Shown: positions 32,590 to 44,359 of the stretch, piece by piece
Numbering within the stretch: the stretch's first letter is position 1
How the letters are laid out: every line of letters begins with the position of its first letter
Origin: Aricia agestis
Lineage: Eukaryota; Arthropoda; Insecta; Lepidoptera; Lycaenidae
Length of the DNA stretch: 64,000 nt
Assembly: GCF_905147365.1 (NCBI RefSeq)
Contig: NC_056415.1
Span: 10,062,001-10,126,000 of the forward strand
Direction: 5' to 3'
Notes under the pieces: generated by a model
What the model was told of the DNA's origin: nothing
Database searches by the model: none
What the model saw: only the letters and a program-made list of their open reading frames with translations
Translations under genes and position numbers: made by a program

Positions 32590-34150
32590 GATTGGCAATA
32601 ATATAAACAATGGCAATTATGTCATCAGACGCGGTCGTTTCGTGACAGAAATGTCATTAAAGCCAAGGGTCTGATGGAACAGTAAGCCCCTGTTTTATTA
32701 AATCTTACGTCGGGAGAATTTAAAACTTTCCGGATGGTTCGAAATAGGAGTTAAATACTTTAGGTGCCGGCTTACTAATTTGTTCACAAATAAGTATTAA
32801 TGTGATTTTATTAGGGTGTTATACAGTTGTCAGTTACACACTCTTGGGTATCAGTATAATTTGATTGTACTTTCAAATATACATATTTGAAATTCAATAT
32901 TTTTAGCACAATTAATGTACTGATGTTTCATTTGCTTTCACTGACAAACTTTTGAAACGGTTTGCATAAAATGTAAGACGATATAATATTATAATATTTT
33001 GAGTTTCGGGCCTTTTCTGACTCAGACCGCCAAAATCTACAGTTCTTGCGCTATATGCGAAATACGGACAACATTTAGTAGGTGCTAAGCTCGTATTACA
33101 TGAGGTGGTAAAAAAAAGGTTGAATAAATAGAGGAGTTTATAAAACTGAAAATAGTGCAGTAAAGAAAATAAGAAGATTACAATTATATTCATTGGCCTA
33201 GATCATCTTCTTATAGAAGTTATGGCCTTCCACTAAGAATAGATATTTTAACAGGTTTAAAATATAACAATTCATTCGCCTGACCCTGATATACGTGGAG
33301 AAAATAAGGGCACACTTTTAATTTGTGCCAGAAAGGTACATTATTTTATAGAGACTGCCTAAAAATGTATGTTTAATTTTTGAGTAAGATTCCATCCTTT
33401 AGCTAGAACAATTACGATATAGGAATTAAATAACTAAGTTACTAAGATTTAATATACGCTGGACAGATTTAATTAAAAAAAATGTACGGATTCAGGAGGA
33501 GGGGGTTTGGACATTGAATATTTTTTTGGGGAAAATTACGTAGAAAATATTATTATATAATTAGGTGTGACGAAACAACTTTTGTCAAGACTTGGATTAG
33601 CAGCTGGTAATAATATAGAAACCTTACAAGATTGTATAAAGAAGACTATTATAGTATGCCCCACTTAGTATTGATCTTTACAAAGCAAATAGTTACACAG
33701 AGTCTTGTCTTTGTCTTTGTTTGACATATTTGAAATGACACGACAGACAGAGGGAGCGAACCTTGAATAGTTAAACACTGCGTAAAAATGTTTATCGGTA
33801 AGGATGACCATTGAAGTAGGTTTTATATTCCACTATTTTGAAGAAAAAAAAACAAAACTGTATTTGAAAAAAGAATGTTTCGAATGACATTAATCAAATA
33901 CCTTTTTTTAATCGAATGCTGTAGTGACCTTATTTTTTACACCAAAAAACAACGTCCGGCTGCGCTGATACGCTGAAAAAGCAATATGAATTCAACTGGG
34001 CGAACTAGACTCACATTATTCCGGAATAAAATGTTTTAAACAATTTTAAATAACATTCCTGCTTTTTTCACTATATTTCACACTGTTCTGTACTACAATG
34101 CATACCGCGTAATTTTATTGTGCTGTATATTGGATATAATATGATAAAAT
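32590..34150. other. Unassigned DNA
   Basis: Short ORFs only; no recognised element. Confidence 0.5.
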
Positions 34151-34154
34151 TACT

Positions 34155-34885
34155 AGCTGACCCGGCAAACGTTATTTTTCGACATAAAGTATTTCGCCCA
34201 TGTTATTTTATTGAAGTGACTAAATAAGTATGGCACCATGGCAACGTCCATCGCTATCCCGTCGCACAAACAATGGTTGCGGTGAGTCTCGATTGTATTA
34301 ATTTACTATTATTTATTCAACAAGTCCATTTATCAATATAAAAAGTAGCCAGTAGCCGTTTCTCAGGCCAACTGAATATTACTAAACTAAAAATTTTAAA
34401 TTTCAACTGAATATGCATATAAAGTTTGGTAAAAATCAGTGAAGCCGTTTCGGAGTAGTACGGTAACTAACATTGTAACACGAGAATTTTATATATGTCA
34501 CCGTAAGATTGTAAACACCGCGAGATTGTAATATGACGAAGTGATGTATTGTAAACAACCAGGTTTCCGGTGATTTTGAATTAATTATTTCCTATTTAAA
34601 ATAACTTTAATGCCAAATGGTATGAGATGTATAACATAAAATAAAATTTAGATATATTTAAAGTGCTTTTTAAATGTTCGGTTATTAAAATTAACCTAAT
34701 TTATAATTCAAACTGCACTTTAAGTATATTCAATACATCAAATATTCAGGCAATTGAAGTTATTTTAAATACAAAATAATTAATTTATAATCACCGGAAA
34801 ACTGGTTGTTTGTAATCCATCACTTCGTCATATTACAATGTCGCTGTGTTTACAATCTTACGGTGACATATATAAGATAAGATAA
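34155..34885 (+). mobile_element. CTAGCTG(A)CCCGGCAAA-type repeat carrying a MITE insertion
   Basis: 34155-34496 follows the family layout (tagctgacccggcaaacgtt, atttcgcccatgttatttta, cgtccatcgctatcccgtcg, agtgaagccgtttcggag, cacgagaattttatata), and tataagat resumes after 34867. The uninterrupted junction is seen at 60961-60982. Confidence 0.78.
34497..34867. mobile_element. Long-TIR foldback MITE, 371 bp
   Basis: gtcaccgtaagattgtaaac at 34497 is inverted against gtttacaatcttacggtgac ending at 34867. The arms continue with few mismatches for more than 80 bp (gaagtgatgtattgtaaaca, ggtttccggtgatt). A TATATA stretch on both sides is consistent with a TA-rich target duplication of uncertain length. 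Confidence 0.85.
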
Positions 34886-35129
34886 GATGTTAAAGAGTAA
34901 AAATCTTTATTATCAAAATATAGAGAATGATTGCTTGTGTGAAAAAATATTATCCTTTTTTAATAACGTTTTGTCTAATTATTAAAGTACAATAAACTAG
35001 ATTTTATAACGAACTTTGGGGTTTTCAATATAACAAAACCCCGCTGACCTTAATATTTCAAGTGAAATACTAAAACAATATGAGTTCTGTACTCGTGTAA
35101 AAGTTTCAATTCGCCTTATTTATTTGGCT

Positions 35130-35165
35130 TCGCCCACGCGGTGGCTCAATGGCTTAGGCTGCGTC
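35130..35165 (+). repeat. Possible tRNA-like SINE head fragment
   Basis: acgcggtggctcaatggctt with aggctgcgt resembles a box A region of a tRNA-derived SINE, but no box B follows. Weak. Confidence 0.3.
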
Positions 35166-35220
35166 CACAGTACTGCCACAGTAAAGATATTATAACCGTT
35201 GCTAAATGTATTTTAAAAAG

Positions 35221-35508
35221 ATAAAACCGACTTCAAAATTATACGTAACTGAGAATTAACCCTTCTCCTCTCCAAAACTACTGAACCGATTTTTATGAAA
35301 CTTGCACTATTCCCTAAGTTGAACAATATCTAGTACAACAAAAAAATAATTACTGAAATCGGAATGTTACTTCCAGAGATATGCGAACACAAACATACAT
35401 ATTATATACATACACTTTTGAAAAATATGCAAAAATTGGGCAGTTCTGAGAGTATTACATACATACGCGTCGAATTAATAACCTCATTTTTTGAAGTCAG
35501 TTAAACAA
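35221..35508. mobile_element. AAACCGACTTCAAAA-type repeat with short TIRs
   Basis: aaaaccgacttcaaaa at the left and the imperfect inverse ttttttgaagtcagttaaa at the right. The interior includes ctactgaaccgatttttatg, shared in type with many lepidopteran repeats. Confidence 0.7.
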
Positions 35509-35567
35509 AATAACGAGACGAGATTGGGCTCAGAATTTGTTACGAATATTGACACTCTTCCGTACTT

Positions 35568-35758
35568 CCATACTAATATTAGAAATGCGACAGCTGATAC
35601 ACAGCTGTATGTCTATTACCTCCTCACGCCAAAACCACTAAACCAAATTTGCTGAAATTTGGTATGAACAATGGAGATACTTTGAGTTCCTTAAAAAAAG
35701 GTACGGTGCCCACGCGATAAACGAATTTCGGCGCTACGGAGTTGCGGGCGTGTCCAGT
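35568..35758 (+). mobile_element. Lep1-type element
   Basis: tccatactaatattagaaat, then cagctgatacacagctg, a local palindrome that replaces the usual GTCT tract, then gctgaaatttggtatgaaca and cgctacggagttgcgggcgt. The 3' end is eroded (ccagtt). Confidence 0.75.
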
Positions 35759-36329
35759 TTTGAATAAAGTTTTGTACCTTGACTTGCTCATTGTTAACTT
35801 TACAGCTGCGGCGTATTTGTCGTATTAAAGTTTTAAATAAATAATATTTTGTGGTATTAAATGATAAATAGTTCAATGGTTATTGTTTATTTAGTAATTT
35901 TAAACAGTTTATCGTGTATCAAAAATAAATTAAAATCCAAACCGTATAATATTTTTCTGTCTTTTAATGTGTAGCATTCGATTATTTTGAAAGCTAATAG
36001 AAAGTACTAGAATGTTTCTCCGTAATCAATCAATCATTCGTATAAATCATAAACACTTTACTACAAAATGATGAAATAGATACTTAATTATACAAATATA
36101 TATTTTTCTATAATCAATTATATAAAAATCATCGGTTATCATTGACGTAACAGAATAATTAAAACTACAGTATGGACGTAGCGTTAATATAATTAAAAGG
36201 TGCTACGCGTGGCTACGCCGCTACGGCGCTCGTAGCAACTGGTCAATAGGGTCGGTTGAAATGTTGTATTATAATATAGTCAATATTGTTACACAATTAT
36301 CCAATCTCATATAATATTTTTATTATTTT

Positions 36330-36500
36330 TTAAGGGCCTATGCTGTCCCACTGCTAGGCAAAGGCCTCGACAAGTCCTTCCTTTCACCGTCAGCCAACCT
36401 GGCTTGTATGTGTCAAGTTCATCTCGCCATCTACTTTCCAGTCTATGGTGATCTTTGCCCAGTGGTCAGGATGCATGCGGGTAATATGTCCCGTCCCATA
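36330..36500 (-). mobile_element. LINE 3' end fragment (AGGCCTATGCTGTCCCACTG type)
   Basis: agggcctatgctgtcccact, gctaggcaaaggcctcg and gccatctactttccagtcta are the inverse of sequence ending (agcagtggacgacaataggc-like) LINE tails such as 57030-57130, where the + copy ends in a gatgatgatga microsatellite. Confidence 0.6.
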
Positions 36501-36954
36501 TATTATTTAGTTTTTAATTTTTATATTTTTAAACTGCATAATTCAGTACCATGACTCTGAATGATATTAATTTATAGTATCGTACGATTATGAAATCAAG
36601 ATCACTTTTCACAATTTTAAGACTTCAAAATATAATTCTTATTAATTTTACAACAAATTATTCAGAGTATTATAGTTTTTCATAATGTTTATCTTTTTTC
36701 AATGACATAGTTACTGCAGATATAGTACGTCTAAAGAAGGGGATGTAGAAGGGTATAATCCTGTAAAAAACAATATAACACCGACTAGAGTGCTTTAGTG
36801 CGCTATCCTGCCAAGTAATTTGGCCGCAAACTACTAATTACAGTTGGGACAAACGGTAACATCGAACGTTGTTTACCTACTTTTAACTAAAAAGCTACCT
36901 ATATAGTGGTGGGCTGAAGGCTTCTTATAATGTCAGAAAAAATATTTTTTTTAT

Positions 36955-37225
36955 ATATCTATGGACGCTTCACACCACGTCAGTCTGGCCCCGTGGTAAG
37001 TACCTGAAGGACTTGTGTTACGGGTACCAGACAATGGAAATATATTTAATACTTTTATACTTTACATATATTTAAGATTTTCAAATGACACACATATTTA
37101 ATACACATCCATGACCCAGGAACTTTGAAAACTTTTTGTTCCGTCGGCGGGATTCGAACCCGCGACCCCCTGCTTGAGTTACCAAGTTACCAACAGCCCA
37201 CCAACTGAGCCACAGAGCTGACATC
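36955..37225 (-). mobile_element. tRNA-derived SINE, minus strand
   Basis: On the minus strand, box A-like gtggctcagttggtggg (about 37212-37196) and box B gggttcgaatcccgcc (about 37161-37145) form a tRNA-like head. The body runs down to about 36955 through cctgggtcatggatgtg and ggtacccgtaacacaag. A long insert between boxes A and B argues against a working tRNA gene. Confidence 0.75.
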
Positions 37226-38003
37226 AAAAGCTGATTTGCTTTGGTCTGAGTCTGACTCACGAATAAAGTGCGAAAAGGTCACATAATATGACGACTTATA
37301 TATGTTGCTATTACTTTTCTTTATGGGAAAATTAGATTTTTTGCGGCAACCGTACCAATTGCTACATAAAACTATACTATGCCCTCCTCCAAGAACAGCA
37401 TCTAAATAGGCTTAGCGGTTCGACCATTAAACATTTATGATACTATGGATTAGGCACGTATTTGCAACATTTTAGCGCTCCATGTATTTATTATAGTAAT
37501 GGAATAAATTGAGGATATCCGAGTAAGCCGAATGATGTTTTGCTCCCAGTTGAAGAGACAATATGAAGCCCGCAAGCCGTTCACAAAAGAAAGTAATTCG
37601 TCGCATATGGCGAGCTCACAAAGAACCGAATATTACTCAAGGAGTTCGATTGTACAGGATAAACATAATACGATCTCGCTAACAAGATTACTCTCGTATT
37701 TTTAATTCTTAATCCGTTATCTTTACCCTTTTTTGGAGAGATCTTAAGAGGGGTTATGGATTAATACGCATATTATTTTGATAAATAAAAAATATGTTTT
37801 TGTCAGTCTGCTATTGTTATTTTAAGTTACTAGAGAATTATTTTATTAGTCAGCTACTTAAAGCACAAAAACGCCAAGTGCCAAGATATTAGAAGTTTAT
37901 TGTAGACAATTTACATTTAAATACATTTATGTTCTAAGTACAGTTATTATTAATATAAAGGAGATACAATTTTTCGGTTTTGTTTACAAAAATATACACA
38001 AAA

Positions 38004-38325
38004 CTTAAAAATTGTTGCTGTACAATAGCTGTTCTGTATTACGGCGTAAAACAGAAATACCTTTAATTGTACATTTACCGGGGAAGTTTTCGGTTTTAAC
38101 GATAATGAATGAATATTCAAAGGTAACTTGCTCTGGTCGGCACAGGTAAACGTCATTTAGTCGCCACTTAAGTAGATTAACGTCCAGTACAGCCACGGGC
38201 ATTTCAGGTGCACCACATTTCAACCTTATTACTACGACAATAAGGCTCGAAGGTGGTGCGCCGCGAGAGTCCTCGACTATACATTCTACTCGGAGTTGCT
38301 ACTCGTTTGCACTTATTAAATTTGA
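38004..38325 (-). CDS. Unrecognised ORF, possible exon or decayed gene
   Basis: I do not recognise this protein. On the minus strand a frame stays open for about 108 codons, from just after a stop near 38328 to TAA at about 38005. Its core reads MKCGAPEMPVAVLDVNLLKW, then YLCRPEQVTFEYSFIIVKTE and GKCTIKGISV. Three Cys and an orderly hydrophobic pattern are visible, and GC rises over 38200-38290 relative to the flanks. There is no signal peptide or obvious splice acceptor, and another frame is open over part of it. It could be a terminal exon of a minus-strand gene, a retro-copy, or chance. No function is proposed. Confidence 0.2.
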
Positions 38326-39025
38326 ATGCTCGTCATTGTTTGAAGCGTTTCTAAAATTGAAAATTTGAGCATTTCATAATAGGAAAAACGGAGCGCCGCT
38401 CAATCTTTGTTCTTAATTTAAACAAGGCGCCAAGTAGGTTAATTATAATTGGACTGCATCAATACAAATTAAGGTGGAACGATCATTCTACTCTCGTCAT
38501 TAATGAATAAATTGCTTATGGAATTAACTCAATATTAATTGTTACCTTGCGTTTTCTTCTTATTATTTACAATGCTTCGTTTCTACCTAAAGAAAAATAC
38601 ATATAGGTAATTAATGTGTATCATAGAAATAAGACTATGCTACATCAATAAAACATTTGGACAAAAATCTTAATTGAGGAAAGATTACTCAAAACTGCCA
38701 GACAATTTATAAAAACATGTTCATTTGAGTAAACGTATATTTTTCAAATGTGTATTTGATTGTGGCACTAATTATGCGGCTAAGTTTCGTACTATGTAAT
38801 TCAGGCTAACTCGTAGGTATTAACTACAAAGGCTAATTTGAGGCTAAAGTAAAACCATTTACTGCTAAGTTGTCAAGTTAGTACCGTTGTTAGAACTTGG
38901 CCACTTGCACTTTTCTTCCGAGAATTTTATTGCATGTAAAAGCATGCAACAAATTCGTTATTTTTATAACGAAAGTAATTATTACTTTCTCATATTTTAG
39001 TTACTCCTAAACTAACTATAGAGAT

Positions 39026-39597
39026 ACAGAGTGTAACAGAACTAAATAATAATACTTTAGGGTGTGTATGAGTTCCCTGTATATAGTTAATTTCGAAAAT
39101 AGCAGCTCTGAAAGATTATCTTTTTTAAACATTTGTATGGGCAAAAAAGATCGTGCGCGGTCCAATACAAATCGCCAAAACAATGTTCTTTCCTCTCTGC
39201 TACTTTCACAGTGAACTCTATATATTTTTTTTATGAAATAAGTTGGCAAACAAGCAAACGGGTCACCTGATGGAAAGCAACTTCCGTCGCCCATGGACAC
39301 TCGCAGCATCAGAAGAGCTGCAAGTGCGTTGCCAGCCTTTTAAAAGGGAATAGGGTAATAGGGGAGGGTAGGGAAGGGAAGGGAATAGAGGTGGTAGGGA
39401 ATAGGGTAGGAGATTGCGCCTCCGGTAAACTCACTCACTCGGCGAAACACAGCGCAAGCGCTGTTTGACGCCGCTTTTCTGTGAGAACGTGGTATTTCTC
39501 CGGTCGAGCCGGCCCATTTGTGCCGAAGCATGACTCTCCCACGTATAAATATAAGGGATACCTCAAAATATTGTCACATATTTTTGTTACATTCTGT
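39026..39597. mobile_element. ACAGGGTGTAAC-type foldback MITE (copy 2), split by retroposon X
   Basis: Left arm acagagtgtaacagaactaa at 39026. The right arm begins with gctactttcacagtgaactc (before 39225) and resumes after 39543 with gggatacctcaaaatattgt, ending attctgt at 39597. X occupies the middle of the right arm. Confidence 0.72.
39225..39543 (-). mobile_element. Retroposon X, copy 3
   Basis: Same element as 17391-17694. The T-run at about 39227-39234 is the inverse poly-A tail. It carries gggaatagggtaatagggga in the centre and gactctcccacgta at the other end. Confidence 0.78.
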
Positions 39598-39611
39598 ATA
39601 AATACATATCT

Positions 39612-39877
39612 ACAGTGTGTAACAAAACTAAGTGATAATACTTTAGGGCGTGTATGTGTTCCTTGTAGAGAGTTCACTGTGAAAGTAGCAGTGCTGAAAG
39701 ACCAAATTTTTATTTCACTTTGGGAAAACTCGTGACGCTGCGCTGGGGCGCTTGCCCAATGCCCATACAAATCACAAAAAAATTAGCTCTTTCAGCGCTG
39801 CTACTATCACAGTGAACTCTCTACAAGGAACACGTACACACCCTAAGGTATTATCACTTAGTTTTGCTACACCCTGT
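39612..39877. mobile_element. ACAGGGTGTAAC-type foldback MITE (copy 3)
   Basis: acagtgtgtaacaaaactaa with gtgataatactttaggg is inverted against ggtattatcacttagttttg with ctacaccctgt. The arms pair for about 90 bp through gttcactgtgaaagtagcag / ctgctactatcacagtgaac. TA on each side fits a TA duplication. Confidence 0.82.
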
Positions 39878-39929
39878 ATATTTTTAATATGTAAAAATGA
39901 ATCCATATATCCCTTGGTCACGACATCAC

Positions 39930-40335
39930 GCGTAACGTAAACAGCTGGTCCGATTTTGCTGAAATTTTGGTATAGAGATTCTTTGAGTCCCGAAAAAGAA
40001 CATAGCATACATTTTGTCCCGGAAAAATGTACGGTTCCCGCACAATTAACTTTTATGATTTTGGTCTAAACCATTCAATCTATTTTGATGAAATTTGGTA
40101 TGGAGATACTTTAAGTCTCGGGAAAGGACAAGGGATACTTTTTGTCCCGGAAAATGTACGGTTCCCACACAATATTTTTATATTATCTTTACCTAATCTA
40201 TTTCATCTTTTTTGATGAAATTTGGCATCTAGATACTAATTCGAATCTCGGGACAAGGAATGCTTTTTGTCCCGGAAAAATGTGCGATTCCATGCTTTTT
40301 TGATTTGCGCGTAAACTATTCAATCGATGTACGGG
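39930..40335 (+). repeat. Three tandem Lep1 core units
   Basis: The core (gctgaaattttggtatagag or variant, cccgaaaaagaacatagcat, tgtcccggaaaaatgtacgg, ttcccgcacaatt) recurs at about 39955, 40088 and 40213 with a period of about 125-135 bp and divergence between units. Confidence 0.72.
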
Positions 40336-42647
40336 AACAATTACTATCAACTTTAAGAAGCCTAAACTTGCACCTTTTGTGACTTCTTACAGGCAATTCA
40401 AGGACATTTTGTTGGATAATTTTGGCCGTGACTTAGATAGGATAGATTGGGGATATATTCTAAATATAGAGGACCTCAATGAAATGGTCACTGAGCTTAA
40501 CAGAGTCATCATCACGCTTTTTGACCTTCATGCCCCAGTCAAAAAAGTATGTATTAAAAAGCAATCCCCGCCATGGCTGACTGATACAGTTAAACAAATG
40601 ATGATTCTCAGAGACAAGAGTTTCTCCAAATGGAAATCTACTAAAACTATGGCTCACAAAAAAGTATACAAAGATCTAAAATCACTTGCAGCATCGGCCA
40701 TCAACTCAGAGAAACATGCTTATTTTAATAGAAATATTAACAGAAATATAAATAGACCAAAAACTTTATGGAAAAATTTAAAAAAACAACTTAAACCTAA
40801 CCAAATCCTATGACTCCTTTTTACCTGACTCCTGTAATGACCCTAATATCCTAAATCAACATTTTCTCAATGTACCCGGTGACCCCTTAAACTGTACATC
40901 ATTGATGGATCATTACCAGTCATGCACAGTAGGTGAGGCCAAATTTAGTCTCTCCCCAGTCTCTGAAACTACTGTACTGAAAATTATACAAAGGGCTTCA
41001 ATCTAATTCTATTGGTGCTGATAATGTATCCTTGCAGATGTTGACCTTAACACTACCTAATACCCTAAGTACCATTACGAATATAGTAAATAGATATATA
41101 TTAACATCTACCTTTCCCTCTATATGGAAGACAGCTCTGATAAAACCTATCCCGAAGAAACCGAACCCTACCTCCCCTTGTGACCTCCGCCCCATTAGTA
41201 TTTTACCCTGTATCTCAAAAATTGTTGAGAAAGCTGTCTACAACCAGGTGGTTAACTATCTTGAGACCAATAAAATTCTTCCTAAGTATCAATCTGGTTT
41301 TAGACGTAAGCACAGCACAATTACTGCTCTACTTGACGTTATTGACAATGTTATCTCTGCTCAAGATCAGGGCATGGGGACTATCCTAGTACTCTTGGAT
41401 TATTCCAGGGCATTTGACATGGTTAACATACCACTTCTTTTTTCTAAACTATCATATTATGGTTTCGAACCATCCGTAGTCCAATGGTTCTGTAGTTATC
41501 TAACAGGGAGGTCACAAAAGGTGGAAGTTACAGCTAGTGATGGTACTAGGACATTCTCTAATTGCGCGGAAGTACACAAAAGTGTACCTCAGGGATCTAT
41601 TTTGGGCCCTCTACTATTCTTACTCTTTAGTGCAGACATGTCGCACAGGCTGGTTCACTGTAAACACCATATTTACGCCGATGACACACAAATTTATATA
41701 AGTTTTGATCCACAATATACAAGAGTAGCTGTTAATAAGATCAATGATGAGTTAGGAAGTATATCAGATTGGTCTAAGTCTTGTGGGCTGGTCCTAAATC
41801 CAACTAAAACAAAATTCATGATTTTAGGACCAAGAAGCAGGTTGCTGATATCTTGGATAAACAACCTTTTGTTTCAATAAACGGACAGCAAATTGAACGC
41901 GTAAATGTTGCTCGTAATTTAGGAGTCATAATGGATTCACAATTGAAGTTCGAACAACACATCTTGGATGTTGTCAGCATAATGGATTCACAATTGAAGT
42001 TCGAACAACACATCTGGGATATTGTCAGCACATGTTTCTTCCGTCTAAAAAGTCTTTACAGATTCAGACCATATCTCAGTGAGGACATACGAATCAGACT
42101 TTGTGAGACACTTGTACTTTTGAGGTTGAACTATGCGGACACTGCTATAGGAGTAAACTTACTTGCCAGAACAGAGAAGCTTGTGCAGAGAGTTCAAAAT
42201 GCTTGTGTCCGTTTCTGCTTTACAGTCCCTCCACGTGCTCATGTAACTCCCTTCATCAATAATGCAAACTTCCTGAGGATGAAGGAGCGTAGGAAGTTGC
42301 ATTTTGCCTCACTGCTTTTTGATATTATACTAACTCGAACGCCTTCTTACTTGTATGAAAAACTATCTTGGGCTAGCGATGTGAGTATGCGTACCAGAGC
42401 CCCCCAGTATCAGATCATAACACCAGAGCATAGAACAGCAGCATTCCGTGGATCGTTTAGATATGCAGCCTCCCGCTGTTGGAATAACCTCCCACCTCCT
42501 CTCCGAGCGCTGAAATCAAAAGCTTCGTTTAGTCGCCACTATAAAAATTACTTACTTACTTCTCAAAAACAAGCGAATACAATACCTGAAACTTATGCAC
42601 CTCGATCTGCATTGTTTTGTTATCCAACGGCGGGGCGATCTTACTAA
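40336..42647 (+). pseudogene. CR1/Jockey-like non-LTR retrotransposon ORF, 5'-truncated, frameshifted
   Basis: The 5' part (40340-40813) encodes the linker after the endonuclease (SYRQFKDILLDNFGRDLDRI, PPWLTDTVKQMM). Reverse transcriptase follows at 41032-41880: LLDYSRAFDMVN (motif A), SVPQGSILGPLLFL (motif B), YADDTQIY (catalytic motif C). The C-terminal region at about 41835-42647 has LNYADTAIG, RRKLHFASLLFDII and a final NNLPPPLRALKS-type block. At least three breaks are seen: a stop at 40811 with the reading continuing in another frame, a shift near 40995-41010, and a shift near 41835-41860. The endonuclease is missing. A 51-bp in-frame duplication lies at about 41929-42030. Clade assignment to CR1-like rests on the C-terminal motif and microsatellite tail and is tentative. 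Confidence 0.85.
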
Positions 42648-43541
42648 TCTTTGTTTTTAGACGATGCCACTCTTTACAAGCTTATTGGTGTTCTGTACCT
42701 ATGTTTTATTGAGATAATAACGTACTATCCTGTGTCCACCAAGAAACTTAAAAAACACTTGATAATATATAAGATTCTTGGTGTCCACTAATGAATCTAT
42801 TTTCTTTATTTCTTAGGGTGGGTTGCACCAACCATTTCTTATATAAATATTACTCATATTAATTATATCGAAACGACCCGTGCTGTTTCTCATAAAATAT
42901 TAGTTTCCATTTTTAAGTTGAATCACTATAATTCACAAATCACTATTGTAGAAACTAGAAAGTAACATTTTGTTTACAAATAGTTACACCATAGTATACG
43001 GTATATATTATGTACCTAGATCTTGAATCTTCTTCTTCTTCCTTTCCTCATGGCGGCCTTAACAAATTGCCAACGCAGGATGGCTACTGCAAACTGCAAA
43101 GTGTTTTTTGTCATAAAGAGCCAACTGCAGGACTGAGGTCTAAGGGGTGTGTTCATTAGTTTTTATTTTCTTATTAATTAATATTATTGTTAGTAGTTAC
43201 ATATTATAAATTTTTGTATGTTCGTTATTGTTTTGTTTTTCTTATTTTTTGTTTTTTTTTGTTTTTTTTTTTTTAATTTTATTAGAGTAAGTAGGTATAG
43301 TATAGATTAGCCTAATTTTGTGGTGAAGTCACTCATTGGCCCTGGCAGAATACCAGTGCAGCGATCTAGCTTGCTGCGTATAGCTGAGCCTGGGCCAATT
43401 TTGACATCACACAATATATGTATTGTAGGTATTGTAGAAATATGCGCTTCAGCTGTATTATTGTGTTATTTACATGTGTTGTGTGGTGTTAAAATAAACA
43501 TATTCTTATTCTTATTCTTATTCTTATTCTTATTCTTACTA
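42648..43541 (+). mobile_element. Probable 3'UTR of the CR1-like LINE with (TTATTC)n tail, interrupted
   Basis: The stop at 42645-42647 is followed by UTR-like sequence. The final segment (ggccctggcagaataccagt and on to aaaataaacatattc) ends in about seven TTATTC units at 43499-43539, the microsatellite 3' end typical of such elements. Between about 42715 and 43140 lies other sequence, including gtgggttgcaccaacc at 42829, probably a separate insertion. Confidence 0.6.
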
Positions 43542-43542
43542 T

Positions 43543-43584
43543 AAACCAAAGTCCACGCAGACGAAGTCGCGGGCACCAGCTAGT
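43543..43584 (+). repeat. Lepidopteran repeat 3' tail (GCGGGCACCAGCTAGTT)
   Basis: ccacgcagacgaagtcgcgg followed by gcaccagctagtt is the conserved 3' end of a common Helitron-like family. The rest of the element is not seen. Confidence 0.5.
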
Positions 43585-43928
43585 TCGTTATAACTTTCTA
43601 GCAAATAAAATATATCGCATCATTCTGTTCTTATGTTTGTATGCATCTGATGCTTATAACACTTCTTAAATACTAGTACATAAATACTAAACAAAGTTTC
43701 CTTTGATTACGGAATATACGAAGTGCCGGGTTTTTATACGCCTCTGTGTAAATGACACCACCTGACACGCTAGTAGGAGTGTTGATGACACTTCGGGCAT
43801 AAAGTGACACGCAGCACATAAAAAGAGTAAACAGAACTAACGAGTAGGCCAACTCAGAAGAGATCTCGAAATTTATACGTTTGACGTTCGGTAGTATGTC
43901 ATAATAACGGCCGGCGCGCGCCGTTTAA

Positions 43929-44351
43929 GAGGGCGACTAACCCAAAAAAAATTCGTCCTTCTCTCTTCACACTCACGCCCGTTTTTCATATGCCAGGTGA
44001 AAAAGGACGACGCGGATTCATCGCCAAATTAGTATTTTCTCAATGACTCGACAAATATACAACATTTTAAAAATCCGCCAGGTCAGTTTCTCAATGATAG
44101 AATTTTATACAACGTGTTAAAATACTAACTAAGTTCAATGCACGGTTATGGCAATAAATGAAAAATTTGTGAAAATTAGATGCATCTTTGTGATTTTTTT
44201 TATCGAGAAAATTTTAAGATAATATCATGTTTTTGCTTATGTCGAATTCTTGGAAATATTTAGTATCTAATTTTAGAAAACAATTCGGGACTTATTTTCA
44301 AGACGTATAAAAATGAATTATAAAATCGAAAATTTTGGGTTAGTCGCCCCC
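43929..44351. mobile_element. TIR element with TTAA duplication (piggyBac-type MITE)
   Basis: TIR gagggcgactaacccaaaa (43929-43947) against the inverse of 44333-44351 (gggggcgactaacccaaaa), one mismatch in 19. TTAA flanks both ends exactly (43925-43928 and 44352-44355). No transposase ORF. piggyBac-superfamily elements insert at TTAA, so a non-autonomous member is likely, although Kolobok also uses TTAA. Confidence 0.88.
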
Positions 44352-44359
44352 TTAATGCA

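Noticed and set aside
37141..37213. tRNA gene on the minus strand
   Set aside because: The A-to-B distance includes an extra insert and the sequence continues into a SINE body.
39435..39770. Minus-strand ORF of 111 codons and overlapping plus-strand ORFs
   Set aside because: They cross the boundary between retroposon X and a foldback MITE. No protein family is recognisable.
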